DNA of 64,000 bases from SZUA-35 sp964351995 (lineage in GTDB: Bacteria > Actinomycetota > Acidimicrobiia > Acidimicrobiales > SZUA-35): assembly GCA_964351995.1 (NCBI GenBank), contig CAYGQE010000024.1:1-64000 (forward strand), given 5' to 3'. The notes under the pieces were generated by a model, which saw only the letters and a program-made list of their open reading frames with translations, searched no databases and was not told the origin of the DNA. Within the stretch, counting starts at the first letter, position 1, and each line of letters begins with the position of its first letter. The position numbers were made by a program, and so were the translations under genes. Shown one piece after another: positions 51,401 to 59,668 of the stretch.

Positions 51401-54400
51401 GCAGTGCTGACGTGGGACAACGAACAGGGCTCCGCCTACCGAGAGACCAACGCCATTAACACCAAGGTGGTCGAGCCTGTGTTGAGCTTGGCGAAGTCGC
51501 ACGACGACGCTGACAGCGTCATCGCACCCGAACAGGTGTACCGCTACACGGTCACCGTCAGCAACGGGACCGGCAGCCAAACCGCCGTCGCCCACGACGT
51601 CGAGGTGGTCGACACCGTCTCCGCCCAGCTCACTGTGCTTGAAGGACCGGGCGACCCAGCCGAGAACGGCGACACCGTCGGACCGAACGGCGGCGTGTGG
51701 AATGCAGCAGCCCGAACAATCACTTGGCCGGTCTCGGCCCTCAGCCCGGGCGCTTCGCAGGACCTGCGCTACGACGTGCAAGCCTCCACGCCGCTGACGG
51801 CAACGGCTCCGCTCTCAAGCCAAGCGGAAGCAACCGCTTCCTCGATGGCTGGAATGCAGATCGGTGAGCGTGACGCCCGTTCCGCCTCGAATCTCGGCTA
51901 CCAAGCAACCGCCTCAGACGTGACGAACGGACCGAGCCTTGCTCTGGCCACGACCATGGACCGACAGTTCGCCACCGTTGGCGAGTCCATCGACGTGTCG
52001 ATCGAACTCACGATCCCAGCGAACACCATCGGGTACGACGTCACCGTGGTCGACGATCTCCCGATCGGCTTGGTCTACGAATCGATGCTCTCGGCGACCT
52101 GCAGCGAAGGTACCGAGCCATGCTCGTCCGACATCGAGGCCATCCCAGCCTCATCCGGTGAGCACAACGCGACCTTCTTGCTCGGCGACCTCTTGGCTCC
52201 TTCCACTGCCGACCGCACGGTCACGATCACCTACCGGGCGTACGTCGCTGATCTTCCGGCGGTCGCTTCGCAGGTCGAGATCAGGAACGAAGCGACGGGG
52301 CGATTCAACCGGACAAACAAGATCATCGACCTGAACAGCACCCGCTTTGCAGCAGCCTCCTTCGATGCCATCACTCCTGTGGCGTCGGCGACCGCATCCG
52401 TTGTGGAGCCCCTGATCAGCCTCGACAAGAACATCAGCGGCCAAGACGGCGACAGCGATGTCCTTCGAGCAACTCCAGGCACCACCCTGACCTACTCGAT
52501 CATCGTCACCAACAACGACGCACCGGGAATCGGAGCGGCATATGGCCTGACGGTCACCGATGCGCCCGACGCACGCTTGCTTGACCTGGTCGACCTCACG
52601 ACCGCCGAAGGTGTCACGCTGCTCGACGGAGATCAGAGCGACGGTGCGCTGTCGTGGTCGATCGCTGGTCCGGTCCTTCCGGGCGAGAGTGTGACGATCA
52701 CGTACCAACTCACTGTGCCCACCGGCCTCGACTGGGACGACGAACTCCAGAACTCCGCTGAGGTCACCAACACCGCAGACGTGACGTCGTACTTCGGAGT
52801 CAGTGCCGTTGGACAAGCAACGAATCCCAGCCGATCGTTCCGCCGGTACGACCAGGTCGCTGACGACGTGGTTGATGTCGAGTTGGACCTCGCATCCATC
52901 AGCGGCCTGGTCTGGCACGACGCCGACGCCGACGCCCTCCGGGACGCCGACGAGTCTGGCATCGAAGGTGTGACAGTGATCGTGACCTACCTCGGCCCAA
53001 CGGGGACCGTAGGCGCCGGCGACGATGAGGTCTCCAAGGCCATCACCGAGCCAAGCGGCGCTTGGGCAGTACCGGCATTGCCAGGAGGCAAGTACACCGT
53101 CGAGATCGACCGGGCCACCATCCCGGAAGGCATGGCGTTCACCTACGACACCGCTCACGGAGCGGTCAACCCAGACGGAACCTGGAACGGCTCGCTCAAC
53201 GAAGATCAGAACCTCGAGCGGATCGATGCCGGCCTTGCTACTTCGGCAGAGATCGCCGAAGCGATCCCTGAAGGCATCGCCAACGACAGCGACGTCTGGG
53301 TGGTCGGGCTCAAGCCTGATGGCACTGCACATGTGCGGATGCGCACAGCAGACGACGTGTGGTCAACCTGGGTACAGCAGGGTTCCCCCGCTTCATGGGC
53401 TTCCATGACGGTGAACACCGATCGGCTCGGCAACGTGTGGATCGTCGGTGTCAAGCTGGACGGCCAGGCCTACGTCCGGACCAAGGCTCCAGACACCGCT
53501 GTGAACGAAGGTTGGTCGTCCTGGTACCGCCAAGGATCAGGCGGATGGGCTTCCATGTCGCTGTCCATCGATCCAAGCGGAAACGTCTGGATTGCCGGCG
53601 TGAAGTCGAACGGGCTCGGCTACGTCCGAGTCAAGAATGCCGGCACTGCGGTCAACCAGAGCTGGTCCGGTTGGGTTCGTCTGGGCTCCACTCGCTGGTC
53701 GAGCGTCTCGATCGCTACCGATACCAGCGGAGCCCTGTGGCTTGCTGGTGTGACGAACACAGGCGCTGGCTACGTCCAGACCCGAGCGGCTGGCGGCGAC
53801 TTCACCAGCAACTGGTCTCGCTGGGTACGTCAGGGCTCAGGCAACGACTGGGCAAGCCTGAACCTGGCGACTGATTCCGACAACAACGTCTGGATCAACG
53901 GCGTCAAGGACGGCGGCACCGCCTATGTCCGGATCAAGCAAGCCCATGCTTCGCCCTTTGGCGGTTGGTCATCATGGATGCAACTCGGAGCGAGCAATAG
54001 CTGGTCGTCGATGACCGTCACCGTTGATGACGCTGACACTCTCTGGGTTGCCGGTGTCAAGCACTCGGGCACGGCGTACGTACGGATGAAGTGCTTCTGT
54101 CCAGGCGTCGACCAGGGGTGGTCAGCTTGGTGGCAGCAGGGTTCGGTCAACACCTGGTCGACCATGACGGTCACCACTGACCCGATTCATCGAATCATGC
54201 TGGGCGGTCTCAAGCTCGACGGCACTGCTCTGACGCGGACAAAGAACGCTGAGACTGGAATCAACCACGGCTGGTCCTCTTGGCACCAACATGGGCGTTC
54301 CTACATCTGGGAAACGTTCACACCTCACTCCAACGGGTGGACCGGGCTTCAACCGCCGAAGTCTCCAACACTCGAGGCCTACGACACGGCCTGGGTTGCC

Positions 54401-54460
54401 CCAGCTGGCTGGAACCCAGCAACGCACAAGCCAGTTGGAGGGAGCCAGCTGTACTGCTGA
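48443..54460 (+). CDS. Giant secreted surface protein: DUF11-like repeats, SdrD B-like domain, Trp-rich propeller
   Basis: A 2005-aa exported protein. The signal peptide ends near APPVAAQSA. Residues 40-1480 hold about eight DUF11/isopeptide-like beta domains with GE..(S/T)Y.I.V.N patterns. Residues 1485-1610 are an SdrD B-like module (GLVWHDADADALRDADESG, typical of Ca-binding stalks). Residues 1613-1963 contain seven Trp-rich repeats of about 50 residues with WSSW.QxGS..W.SM and NVWIAGVK.xGTAYVR, resembling PLL/tectonin lectin propellers. A Pro-rich tail ends in Cys, with no LPXTG or SLH. GGAG sits 8 nt before the ATG; the longer frame from 48362 lacks support. It likely acts as a stalked, lectin-tipped adhesin and ends the glycan locus. 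Confidence 0.82.
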   Translation: MPFSSPSLAKKAGRTWSLFMAMLTTVGLLATTLLWAPPVAAQSAVVEATETMDVAASAAATTLFGRSINVSIEASETLGVDAYNLSFNATLPAHVSYVNGSTQLEGQSAADPIVLSQDSGSTVLVWTNVSDLLRGTSPSLSFSLDTDSNVFGVGDSVDIEAGAFVNTDPRFIPDFDAVSGASIGDATAAGSASARTTLSPFELTKNEPSAESELLRGVHAHQTVFTLALQNNFVNQTTGFSIIDFIPAGLEFLGCGDVDHSSLEEYPGAGRINPGNAPSMSHPCVTPTSVGTVAVDPDGNGPLAEDIYTRVEWDAVSLAAQFGSADLDAAGSISISYVAAIPLRRNELLELADPTANLDNNTGALTADEEVMIGHATARGDYASTLPSTADVTDEVVAEDVSIHLTPSSGFFRHGSSTTWTMLTESSEYAQNTSPIIVNQTLPDGLDFVASNPPTDAGFPVVNDDGTVTLRWTLDGFDAPSSLSTISLETVTRSEYRATGLSVAARDAWSSTTASTATATVIADNDGSATVLLTPDASSGRQTSSGPTIIKEIAEPVTPSSECGDGTGLQFTADVAGPFGPGDLVCWRLTVEIPDDLDVLSLTVEDHLPAGFDYQGHTATAANGAMLTDTFAAADGVLRWDLGDVTASAERFQVVVETIIVDPGVAAPSDLTGNLMKVRHLNTAGSAFQFRDEAHAEWGAPRLDLVAGVIDVNDVPVANAPADDVQIEAGDTVTTGIVVTNSGNVDALDTSVRHGLPSNTSCSDISTISDAGRCSADDGWIQWDGLQIGAGETTTLTHDLEIPAGITAAVSMRSTAGVRSYEAATNTGARFVYLPGSNIDTTLASNTYEANDPWSIHTARPTIAINRSTSINETGNAAGNQATIGETISYVINVTLPRGTTFYGQAELSNDLGARVDLDESSVTATLDGETLPEGWTLSKGDNEVTVTFDNTYVVPLNADHILRLEFDATVNDVSLNTIDARIRHQAVLTWDNEQGSAYRETNAINTKVVEPVLSLAKSHDDADSVIAPEQVYRYTVTVSNGTGSQTAVAHDVEVVDTVSAQLTVLEGPGDPAENGDTVGPNGGVWNAAARTITWPVSALSPGASQDLRYDVQASTPLTATAPLSSQAEATASSMAGMQIGERDARSASNLGYQATASDVTNGPSLALATTMDRQFATVGESIDVSIELTIPANTIGYDVTVVDDLPIGLVYESMLSATCSEGTEPCSSDIEAIPASSGEHNATFLLGDLLAPSTADRTVTITYRAYVADLPAVASQVEIRNEATGRFNRTNKIIDLNSTRFAAASFDAITPVASATASVVEPLISLDKNISGQDGDSDVLRATPGTTLTYSIIVTNNDAPGIGAAYGLTVTDAPDARLLDLVDLTTAEGVTLLDGDQSDGALSWSIAGPVLPGESVTITYQLTVPTGLDWDDELQNSAEVTNTADVTSYFGVSAVGQATNPSRSFRRYDQVADDVVDVELDLASISGLVWHDADADALRDADESGIEGVTVIVTYLGPTGTVGAGDDEVSKAITEPSGAWAVPALPGGKYTVEIDRATIPEGMAFTYDTAHGAVNPDGTWNGSLNEDQNLERIDAGLATSAEIAEAIPEGIANDSDVWVVGLKPDGTAHVRMRTADDVWSTWVQQGSPASWASMTVNTDRLGNVWIVGVKLDGQAYVRTKAPDTAVNEGWSSWYRQGSGGWASMSLSIDPSGNVWIAGVKSNGLGYVRVKNAGTAVNQSWSGWVRLGSTRWSSVSIATDTSGALWLAGVTNTGAGYVQTRAAGGDFTSNWSRWVRQGSGNDWASLNLATDSDNNVWINGVKDGGTAYVRIKQAHASPFGGWSSWMQLGASNSWSSMTVTVDDADTLWVAGVKHSGTAYVRMKCFCPGVDQGWSAWWQQGSVNTWSTMTVTTDPIHRIMLGGLKLDGTALTRTKNAETGINHGWSSWHQHGRSYIWETFTPHSNGWTGLQPPKSPTLEAYDTAWVAPAGWNPATHKPVGGSQLYC

Positions 54461-54480
54461 TCTTGAACAAATGGTTTCAT

Positions 54481-54507
54481 CGGGGGACACGAACATCGTG
54501 TCCCCCG
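54481..54507 (+). terminator. Terminator of the giant surface protein gene
   Basis: A perfect 12-bp stem (54481-54492 with 54496-54507) with an ACA loop, followed by TTCAGTTTC. It is 20 bp past the stop codon. Confidence 0.85.
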
Positions 54508-54561
54508 TTCAGTTTCTCGAGCCGAAACGAACAGGCCTGTGCGAGCGAGGTCTACCCGTTT

Positions 54562-54622
54562 CCCGCTGAGGGGAATAGCGGATAGGCGCTGCGCGCCGCG
54601 ACTATTCCTTGGATTCAGCGGG
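54562..54622. repeat. Long interrupted hairpin between convergent genes
   Basis: Three nested stems: CCCGCTGA/TCAGCGGG (54562-54569 with 54615-54622), GGAATAG/CTATTCC (54572-54578 with 54602-54608) and GGCGC/GCGCC (54585-54589 with 54593-54597). It probably terminates the P450 gene on the minus strand. Such a complex fold could also be a structured RNA or a repeat element. Confidence 0.55.
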
Positions 54623-54658
54623 TTGACGCACTGCATGCTCTCCCGATCCGCTGAAGTC

Positions 54659-55945
54659 CTAAGCCGGAGTGAACTCAGCTCTCAGATGCTTGATGCCGTT
54701 GACGAAGTTGGAGTTGAGGTAGTCGGGCTCGCCGACGGTGTGGATGTCGGGAAGACGCTTGAACAGCTCGCGGAACATCACCGTGATCTCGCGCCGAGCG
54801 AGATTTGCGCCGAGGCAGAAATGGGGCCCGGGCCCGCCGAAGCCAACGTGGTTGTTCGGGCTGCGGCTGATGTCAAAGTCCTGCGGGTTCTCGAACACCT
54901 CTTCATCACGGTTGGCCGAGGCGTACCACAGCAGCACCTTGTCGCCGGCCTTCAGGTCGGCGCCAGACGGCATCGTGCAGTCTTCGTTCAGGGTGCGCCG
55001 CATGAAGATGACCGGGCTGGCGTAGCGCACGATCTCCTCGATCGCGGTCTTGGCGTGCCCATCGAAGTCGTCGATCCACATCTGCTTCTGCTCGGGATGC
55101 TGGGAGAGCTGATAGAGACCGTGCGAGATGGCGTTGCGGGTGGTCTCGTTGCCGGCCACCAGCAGCAGAACGAAGAACGAGTTGAGATCGGCTTGCGTCA
55201 GCATCTCACCGTCGAGGTCCGGGGTGACGAGTGCGGTGGTGAGATCGTCGGTGGGGTTCACCTTTCGCTCCTCGGCCATCTCGGTCATGAGGCCAGCAAG
55301 GTCGGCTCCGGCGGTGAGGAGTGCACCGATGAGTTCGTCCGGACCGATTTCGCCCACGTACTCGGGGTCGCCAGCGCCGAGGATCACGTTCGACCGTTCG
55401 AACACGAAGTCCCAGCGATCCTCCGGGACACCCATCATCTCGCAGATGATCTGCAGCGGCAGCCGGGCCGCGACATCGGTCACGAAATCGCAGCTGCCCT
55501 TCGACGCGATGTCGTCGACCACCTTCGCTGCGACCTCGGAGACCTGATCCTCGACCTTCTTCAGCCTTCCGGGGGTGAACGCGGCAGACACGATCTTGCG
55601 CTGGATGGCATGGCGGGGATCGTCCATGTTGATGATGCTGCCGAAAAACTCCAGGAACTCCGGCGGCAAGTCGGCGACGCTCGTGGCCCCCTGGCCCGAA
55701 CCGAAGATCTGAGGGTTCTTCGACGCGTACAGCACGTCCTTCATGGTGGACAGCACGTGGTAGCCAGGACCGGCTGGCAGGGGCCCGAAGGGAACCTCGT
55801 CGAACCGGGCGACCGGGCGTTCGTCGCGAAGCGTCTGGAACGCCCCTTCGCGAAACGGCCGTGATCGCAGCCAGAAGCCTTCTTCGGAGAGATCGATCTG
55901 ATCGAGAGGAACTGTGTCGATGGTGGGCGGCTGAATCGGCTGCAT
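54659..55945 (-). CDS. Cytochrome P450
   Basis: A 428-aa bacterial class I P450. The I-helix oxygen-activation site is LLVAGNETTRNA, the K-helix ExxR is EEIVR, the PERF-like region is NRDEEVFENPQDFDISR, and the heme thiolate loop is FGGPGPHFCLGANLA. MQPIQPP starts the protein; the upstream frame to 56155 crosses the divergent promoter. It resembles actinobacterial steroid or fatty-acid P450s, but the substrate cannot be told. No ferredoxin gene is adjacent. A CACACT hexamer lies 6 nt before the ATG. Confidence 0.9.
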   Translation of the reverse strand: MQPIQPPTIDTVPLDQIDLSEEGFWLRSRPFREGAFQTLRDERPVARFDEVPFGPLPAGPGYHVLSTMKDVLYASKNPQIFGSGQGATSVADLPPEFLEFFGSIINMDDPRHAIQRKIVSAAFTPGRLKKVEDQVSEVAAKVVDDIASKGSCDFVTDVAARLPLQIICEMMGVPEDRWDFVFERSNVILGAGDPEYVGEIGPDELIGALLTAGADLAGLMTEMAEERKVNPTDDLTTALVTPDLDGEMLTQADLNSFFVLLLVAGNETTRNAISHGLYQLSQHPEQKQMWIDDFDGHAKTAIEEIVRYASPVIFMRRTLNEDCTMPSGADLKAGDKVLLWYASANRDEEVFENPQDFDISRSPNNHVGFGGPGPHFCLGANLARREITVMFRELFKRLPDIHTVGEPDYLNSNFVNGIKHLRAEFTPA

Positions 55946-55951
55946 CGGCAC

Positions 55952-55957
55952 AGTGTG
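55952..55957 (-). promoter_or_regulatory. Possible -10 element CACACT of the P450 gene
   Basis: On the minus strand it ends 6 nt before the ATG at 55945. It keeps the A at position 2 and T at position 6 but lacks the first T. Confidence 0.3.
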
Positions 55958-56070
55958 ACCGATGGAACATCTGGTTGCCAGGCCAAGTCCCCGGTCGGCC
56001 CAACCGGTGATGGGTGATTTCACCCACAGAGACGTGTCGAATGATCCACACCGACCACCGTCATTGTTCC

Positions 56071-56076
56071 TAAGAT
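56071..56076 (+). promoter_or_regulatory. -10 element TAAGAT
   Basis: TAAGAT ends 8 nt before the ATG at 56085, consistent with a leaderless or near-leaderless mRNA. Confidence 0.55.
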
Positions 56077-56084
56077 CTCGCCTC

Positions 56085-58205
56085 ATGACTGTCACACTTC
56101 TGAAACGATTGGCCACGCTGGCCGCTGTCGTCTGCCTTGCGGCGACGTTGAACACCAGCGCGGTCGGGGCCCAAGAATCCCGACCCGGATCTTCTGCGGC
56201 CGCGCTTGCTGGCGACCAGACTCCGACACAACAGATCGAGCGCCTCTACGGAGCGATCTTCGGTCGCTCCCCCGACGCAGGCGGTCAGGCGTTCTGGGAA
56301 GACCAGCTCACCAGCGGTACCCGCACGCTCGCTCAGATCGCTGGCCTCATGGTCGGATCCAGCCAAGAGTTCATCGATCTCTACGGCAACCTCAACAATC
56401 GCGAGTTCGTCAATCAGCTCTACTTGAACGTCCAAGATCGCCCAGGTGAAACCGATGGCGTCAACTTCTGGACCAGCGAACTCGACAACGGCAACCGCAC
56501 TCGCGGCGGCGTGGTTCTCGGCTTCTCCGAAAGCCCGGAGTACCGGAAAGCCACAGGGTCGTTCGATCCGGTTGCTCGCCTCTACTGCGCCTTCTTCCTG
56601 CGCAACCCCGATGCTGGCGGCAAGGCGTTCTACGAGACGCAATACATCAACAACGCGCGCTCACTGAACAGCATCGCTCAGGAGTTCACCCAGTCACCGG
56701 AGTTCACCACCCTCTACGGGTCCCTGAGCGACCGCCAGTTCGTCGAGCTCATCTACAAGAACGTCCAGGGTCGCAACGTTCCGCTCGTGGCCGACCTCCA
56801 AGGCGCTGCCTTCTGGACCGGCCAGCTCAGCACCGGGGCTCGCACCCGCGGCCAGGTCATGATCGGCTTCAGCGAGTCGAACGAATACCAGAATCGTTGG
56901 ACTCGCAACGCACCGTGCCCGACCCCCGGCAACGCCGTCGCCACTGCCGTCAACGACAGCCCCACCGTGACCTTCACCGGTTCGGTCACATTCAACTGGG
57001 CTCAGAACGACACCCTGCCCAGTGGCACCAGCGTGGCAATCACGACCCAGGGCGCCAACGGCAACACGGTCAACAACGGAAACGGCACCTTCACCTACAC
57101 CCGTAACGGGAACAACGCCACGACCGACACCATTGTCTACACCTTGACCAGCGCCGACGGCATCACGTCGACCGGCACGATCAACATGACGATCCTTCCG
57201 GCCGGCGCTGATGGCATCCCGACTGCCGTCGATGACGTCGTGACCGTTCCGTCAGGCGTTGCCTCGGAGATCTCCTGGGCGGCCAACGACATCACCGATG
57301 ATTCGGTGACCGTAGCGACCTTCACGCAGCCCCAGAGTGGCGCGGTCACCTACGGCGGTGGCAACACCTTCACCTTCACCCCGGCCGCCGGTTTCACCAA
57401 TGGCACCGTCAGCTTCACCTACACACTGACCGATGACAGCGACCCGGCGGACACCTCGACCGCAACCGTCACGGTCAACGTGGGCACTTCCGACACCGGT
57501 GCTGCCGTTGCTGACCGCTACATCGTGGTCGCCGACACTCCGACCGTCCTCGACGTTCTGGCCAACGACAACACCACCGGGCTCACGTTGAGCGATCCCG
57601 GGGCAGCGTCGCACGGCACGGTCGAGATCGTTGGCAGCACCATTCGGTACACGCCAGACACCGGCTACACCGCCGCTCGTACCGGTTTGGGTCTCGTGGG
57701 TGACAGCTTCACCTACACCCTGACCAACGCGACCGGCAACACCTCGACCGCATCGGTCGAGGTCATCGTCTTGGCCGAGCCGGCGTGCGAAGTCTTCATG
57801 AACTACCCCTTCAACTCGACGAACGGCGTTGGTGGCGATGCCACCAACATCGAGCTGTTCTTCTCGAGCGTGGGTTGCGTGGAGCTCTACGACCAGTCGT
57901 CAGCTTTCCAGGTCAACTGGACTGGCGTCACCGTCGATGGTGCAGCAGTGACCACCACGTCGCCTGACGCTGGCAACGTGCTCCGGGACCTCGCACCCGT
58001 CACCACAGCCCAAGCTGCTGACTTCGAGGTGACGGTCGCCGGTACGGCAACCTTCACCGTTGACGGCGCCACTGCCGTTGCCGTCCAGTTCTCGCTCCGG
58101 TTCTTCAGCAACGACAGCGGTGCGAGCTGGATCCGTGACGGGTCCACCTTCCGAGGCCGTGGCCCTGATGACGTGACGGTCACGATCAACCCGCTCACGT
58201 CGTGA
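56085..58205 (+). CDS. Secreted protein with two DUF4214 domains and cadherin-like repeats
   Basis: A 706-aa exported protein. The signal peptide ends near SAVGAQ. Two DUF4214 domains follow (about 45-160 and 165-275), with IFGRSPDAGGQAFW and FLRNPDAGGKAFY signatures and SQEF/SPEF/SPEY closings. Three Ig/cadherin-like beta repeats follow (about 285-365, 370-465, 470-565), each with ND or AND calcium-type turns. The unique C-terminal domain holds two Cys (ACEVF and VGCVEL). The companion of the NHL-DUF4214 protein at 3518, it suggests surface structures typical of this lineage. It ends at a textbook terminator. Confidence 0.83.
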   Translation: MTVTLLKRLATLAAVVCLAATLNTSAVGAQESRPGSSAAALAGDQTPTQQIERLYGAIFGRSPDAGGQAFWEDQLTSGTRTLAQIAGLMVGSSQEFIDLYGNLNNREFVNQLYLNVQDRPGETDGVNFWTSELDNGNRTRGGVVLGFSESPEYRKATGSFDPVARLYCAFFLRNPDAGGKAFYETQYINNARSLNSIAQEFTQSPEFTTLYGSLSDRQFVELIYKNVQGRNVPLVADLQGAAFWTGQLSTGARTRGQVMIGFSESNEYQNRWTRNAPCPTPGNAVATAVNDSPTVTFTGSVTFNWAQNDTLPSGTSVAITTQGANGNTVNNGNGTFTYTRNGNNATTDTIVYTLTSADGITSTGTINMTILPAGADGIPTAVDDVVTVPSGVASEISWAANDITDDSVTVATFTQPQSGAVTYGGGNTFTFTPAAGFTNGTVSFTYTLTDDSDPADTSTATVTVNVGTSDTGAAVADRYIVVADTPTVLDVLANDNTTGLTLSDPGAASHGTVEIVGSTIRYTPDTGYTAARTGLGLVGDSFTYTLTNATGNTSTASVEVIVLAEPACEVFMNYPFNSTNGVGGDATNIELFFSSVGCVELYDQSSAFQVNWTGVTVDGAAVTTTSPDAGNVLRDLAPVTTAQAADFEVTVAGTATFTVDGATAVAVQFSLRFFSNDSGASWIRDGSTFRGRGPDDVTVTINPLTS

Positions 58206-58223
58206 TCTGATGTGTGACTGACA

Positions 58224-58255
58224 AATGGCGCCGGTCCTTCGGGACCGGCGCCATT
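58224..58255 (+). terminator. Strong intrinsic terminator
   Basis: A perfect 14-bp stem (58224-58237 with 58242-58255) capped by a TTCG tetraloop and followed by GTTGGTTTTGG. It is 18 bp past the stop of the DUF4214 gene. Confidence 0.93.
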
Positions 58256-58339
58256 GTTGGTTTTGGGCACGGCCGTTTGCGAGCGGTCAGCGTTTCTCGG
58301 GATCTTCGATTTGCGGGCACGACGCACCGGCCGTCCTGA

Positions 58340-58345
58340 GAGACT
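58340..58345 (+). promoter_or_regulatory. Possible -10 element GAGACT
   Basis: Ends 7 nt before the ATG at 58353. Same spacing as the consensus boxes, first T missing. Confidence 0.35.
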
Positions 58346-58352
58346 CTCGGTC

Positions 58353-59654
58353 ATGCATGAGCCATCGAAGCCGACGCTGCGCTATGCGAGGGCCACCGAC
58401 GCAATCGCCGTGGGCGACTACCACCTCAGGTGTTGGCAGACCGCCTATCGAGACCTGATCCCGAATTCGATCATCGACGCAATGGACCTCGAAGCCAACC
58501 GTGAGCGGTGGGCCGGCTATTTTGCGTCTGACCCGAAAGAGAGTGGCTTCCAACACGTCGTCGCTCTGATCGACGACCTGCCCGTCGGCCACATCAGTGT
58601 CGCTCCGTGCAGAGATGGGGACGGGCAAGACCCACAGCTCGGTGAACTCGTCGTTGCCTACGTCGATCCCGACCACCAGGGCAAAGGGATCGGCTCTGAT
58701 CTGCTCGCGACCGCACACCGAATGCTGCGACTCCGGGGTTTCACCACAGCAGTTCTGTGGACCGTTGTCGGCAACGACCCAGCCATCGGGTTCTACAAGC
58801 GGAACGGTTGGCACATCGATGGCACGACACGAGCCGTCCCCGGCGAAGGCGAGGACCCGCCGATCTATGAGTTGCGGATGTCCATCGACCTCGCCGCCCC
58901 ACCAACGCACCTCACCGCCAACCGCACGTACTGGGACGAGCAGGCACCCGCCTACGTCGACCACGGCGAACGGGCCTGGACCTCAGCGCCGAGCTGGGGC
59001 ATCTTCGGCGTGCCAGATACCGATGTGGTGGGTGCGTTTCCTGACGTGAGCAACCGAGACGTCGTCGAGCTCGGCTGCGGAACGGCCTACGTCTCTTCGT
59101 GGTGTGTTCGTGCTGGTGCTCGAATGGTGGTCGGGCTCGACAACTCGCCAGCTCAACTCGCAACCGCTCGGCGACTCCAAGTAAAACACGATCGACCCTT
59201 TCCGCTCATCTACGCCGATGCAGAACAGGTGCCGTTGGCTGACGGTTCGTTCGATGTGGCGATCAGCGAATACGGCGCCGCGATCTGGTGCGACCCGTAT
59301 CGATGGATTGCCGAGGCGAGCCGATTGCTGAGACCGGGGGGAACGCTGGTGTTCCTCGGCAACTCTGTTCTGTCGATCCTCGCAGCCAACGACTTCGAGA
59401 GCGAGCCGTCCACCAACCAACTGCGACGCCCGCAGCGAGACCTTCACCAGCTCCGCTGGCCCGACACCGACGCGTCGGAGTTCCACGTCTCACATGGCGA
59501 CATGATCCGCATCCTTCGCACCAACGGGTTCGAGGTCCTCGACCTCATCGAGTTGTACGCACCGCCCGGCGCATCGACCAAGGAAACGTTCCTCGAAGCC
59601 GCGTGGGCCTCGCAGTGGCCCCATGAAGAGATCTGGGTCGCCCGAAAGCGTTGA
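58353..59654 (+). CDS. GNAT acetyltransferase-SAM methyltransferase fusion
   Basis: A 433-aa two-domain protein. Residues 1-185 are a GNAT domain with the acetyl-CoA loop VDPDHQGKGIGSDLLATA and the closing GFYKRNGWH. Residues 195-433 are a class I SAM methyltransferase that starts LTANRTYWDEQAPAYV, with motif I VVELGCGTAYVS, the acidic GLDNSP, the post-I DGSFDVAISEYGAAIW and RLLRPGGTLVFLG. Both are ordinary actinobacterial single-domain types; here they are joined in frame through a short Ala/Pro linker. Acetylation and methylation of one substrate, or two steps of a resistance or modification pathway, are possible. The ATG is chosen from position and spacing. Confidence 0.82.
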   Translation: MHEPSKPTLRYARATDAIAVGDYHLRCWQTAYRDLIPNSIIDAMDLEANRERWAGYFASDPKESGFQHVVALIDDLPVGHISVAPCRDGDGQDPQLGELVVAYVDPDHQGKGIGSDLLATAHRMLRLRGFTTAVLWTVVGNDPAIGFYKRNGWHIDGTTRAVPGEGEDPPIYELRMSIDLAAPPTHLTANRTYWDEQAPAYVDHGERAWTSAPSWGIFGVPDTDVVGAFPDVSNRDVVELGCGTAYVSSWCVRAGARMVVGLDNSPAQLATARRLQVKHDRPFPLIYADAEQVPLADGSFDVAISEYGAAIWCDPYRWIAEASRLLRPGGTLVFLGNSVLSILAANDFESEPSTNQLRRPQRDLHQLRWPDTDASEFHVSHGDMIRILRTNGFEVLDLIELYAPPGASTKETFLEAAWASQWPHEEIWVARKR

Positions 59655-59668
59655 CGCTTGTGCGTGTG

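Noticed and set aside
52151..53332. 393-aa open frame antisense to the giant surface protein
   Set aside because: Shadow frame; no motif and no start signal.
42206..54460. Phage or integrative element origin for the surface locus
   Set aside because: No integrase, transposase, tRNA or att-like repeats at its borders; base use looks like the neighbours.
54562..54622. tRNA or CRISPR repeat
   Set aside because: No cloverleaf or anticodon arm and only one copy; better described as an interrupted hairpin.
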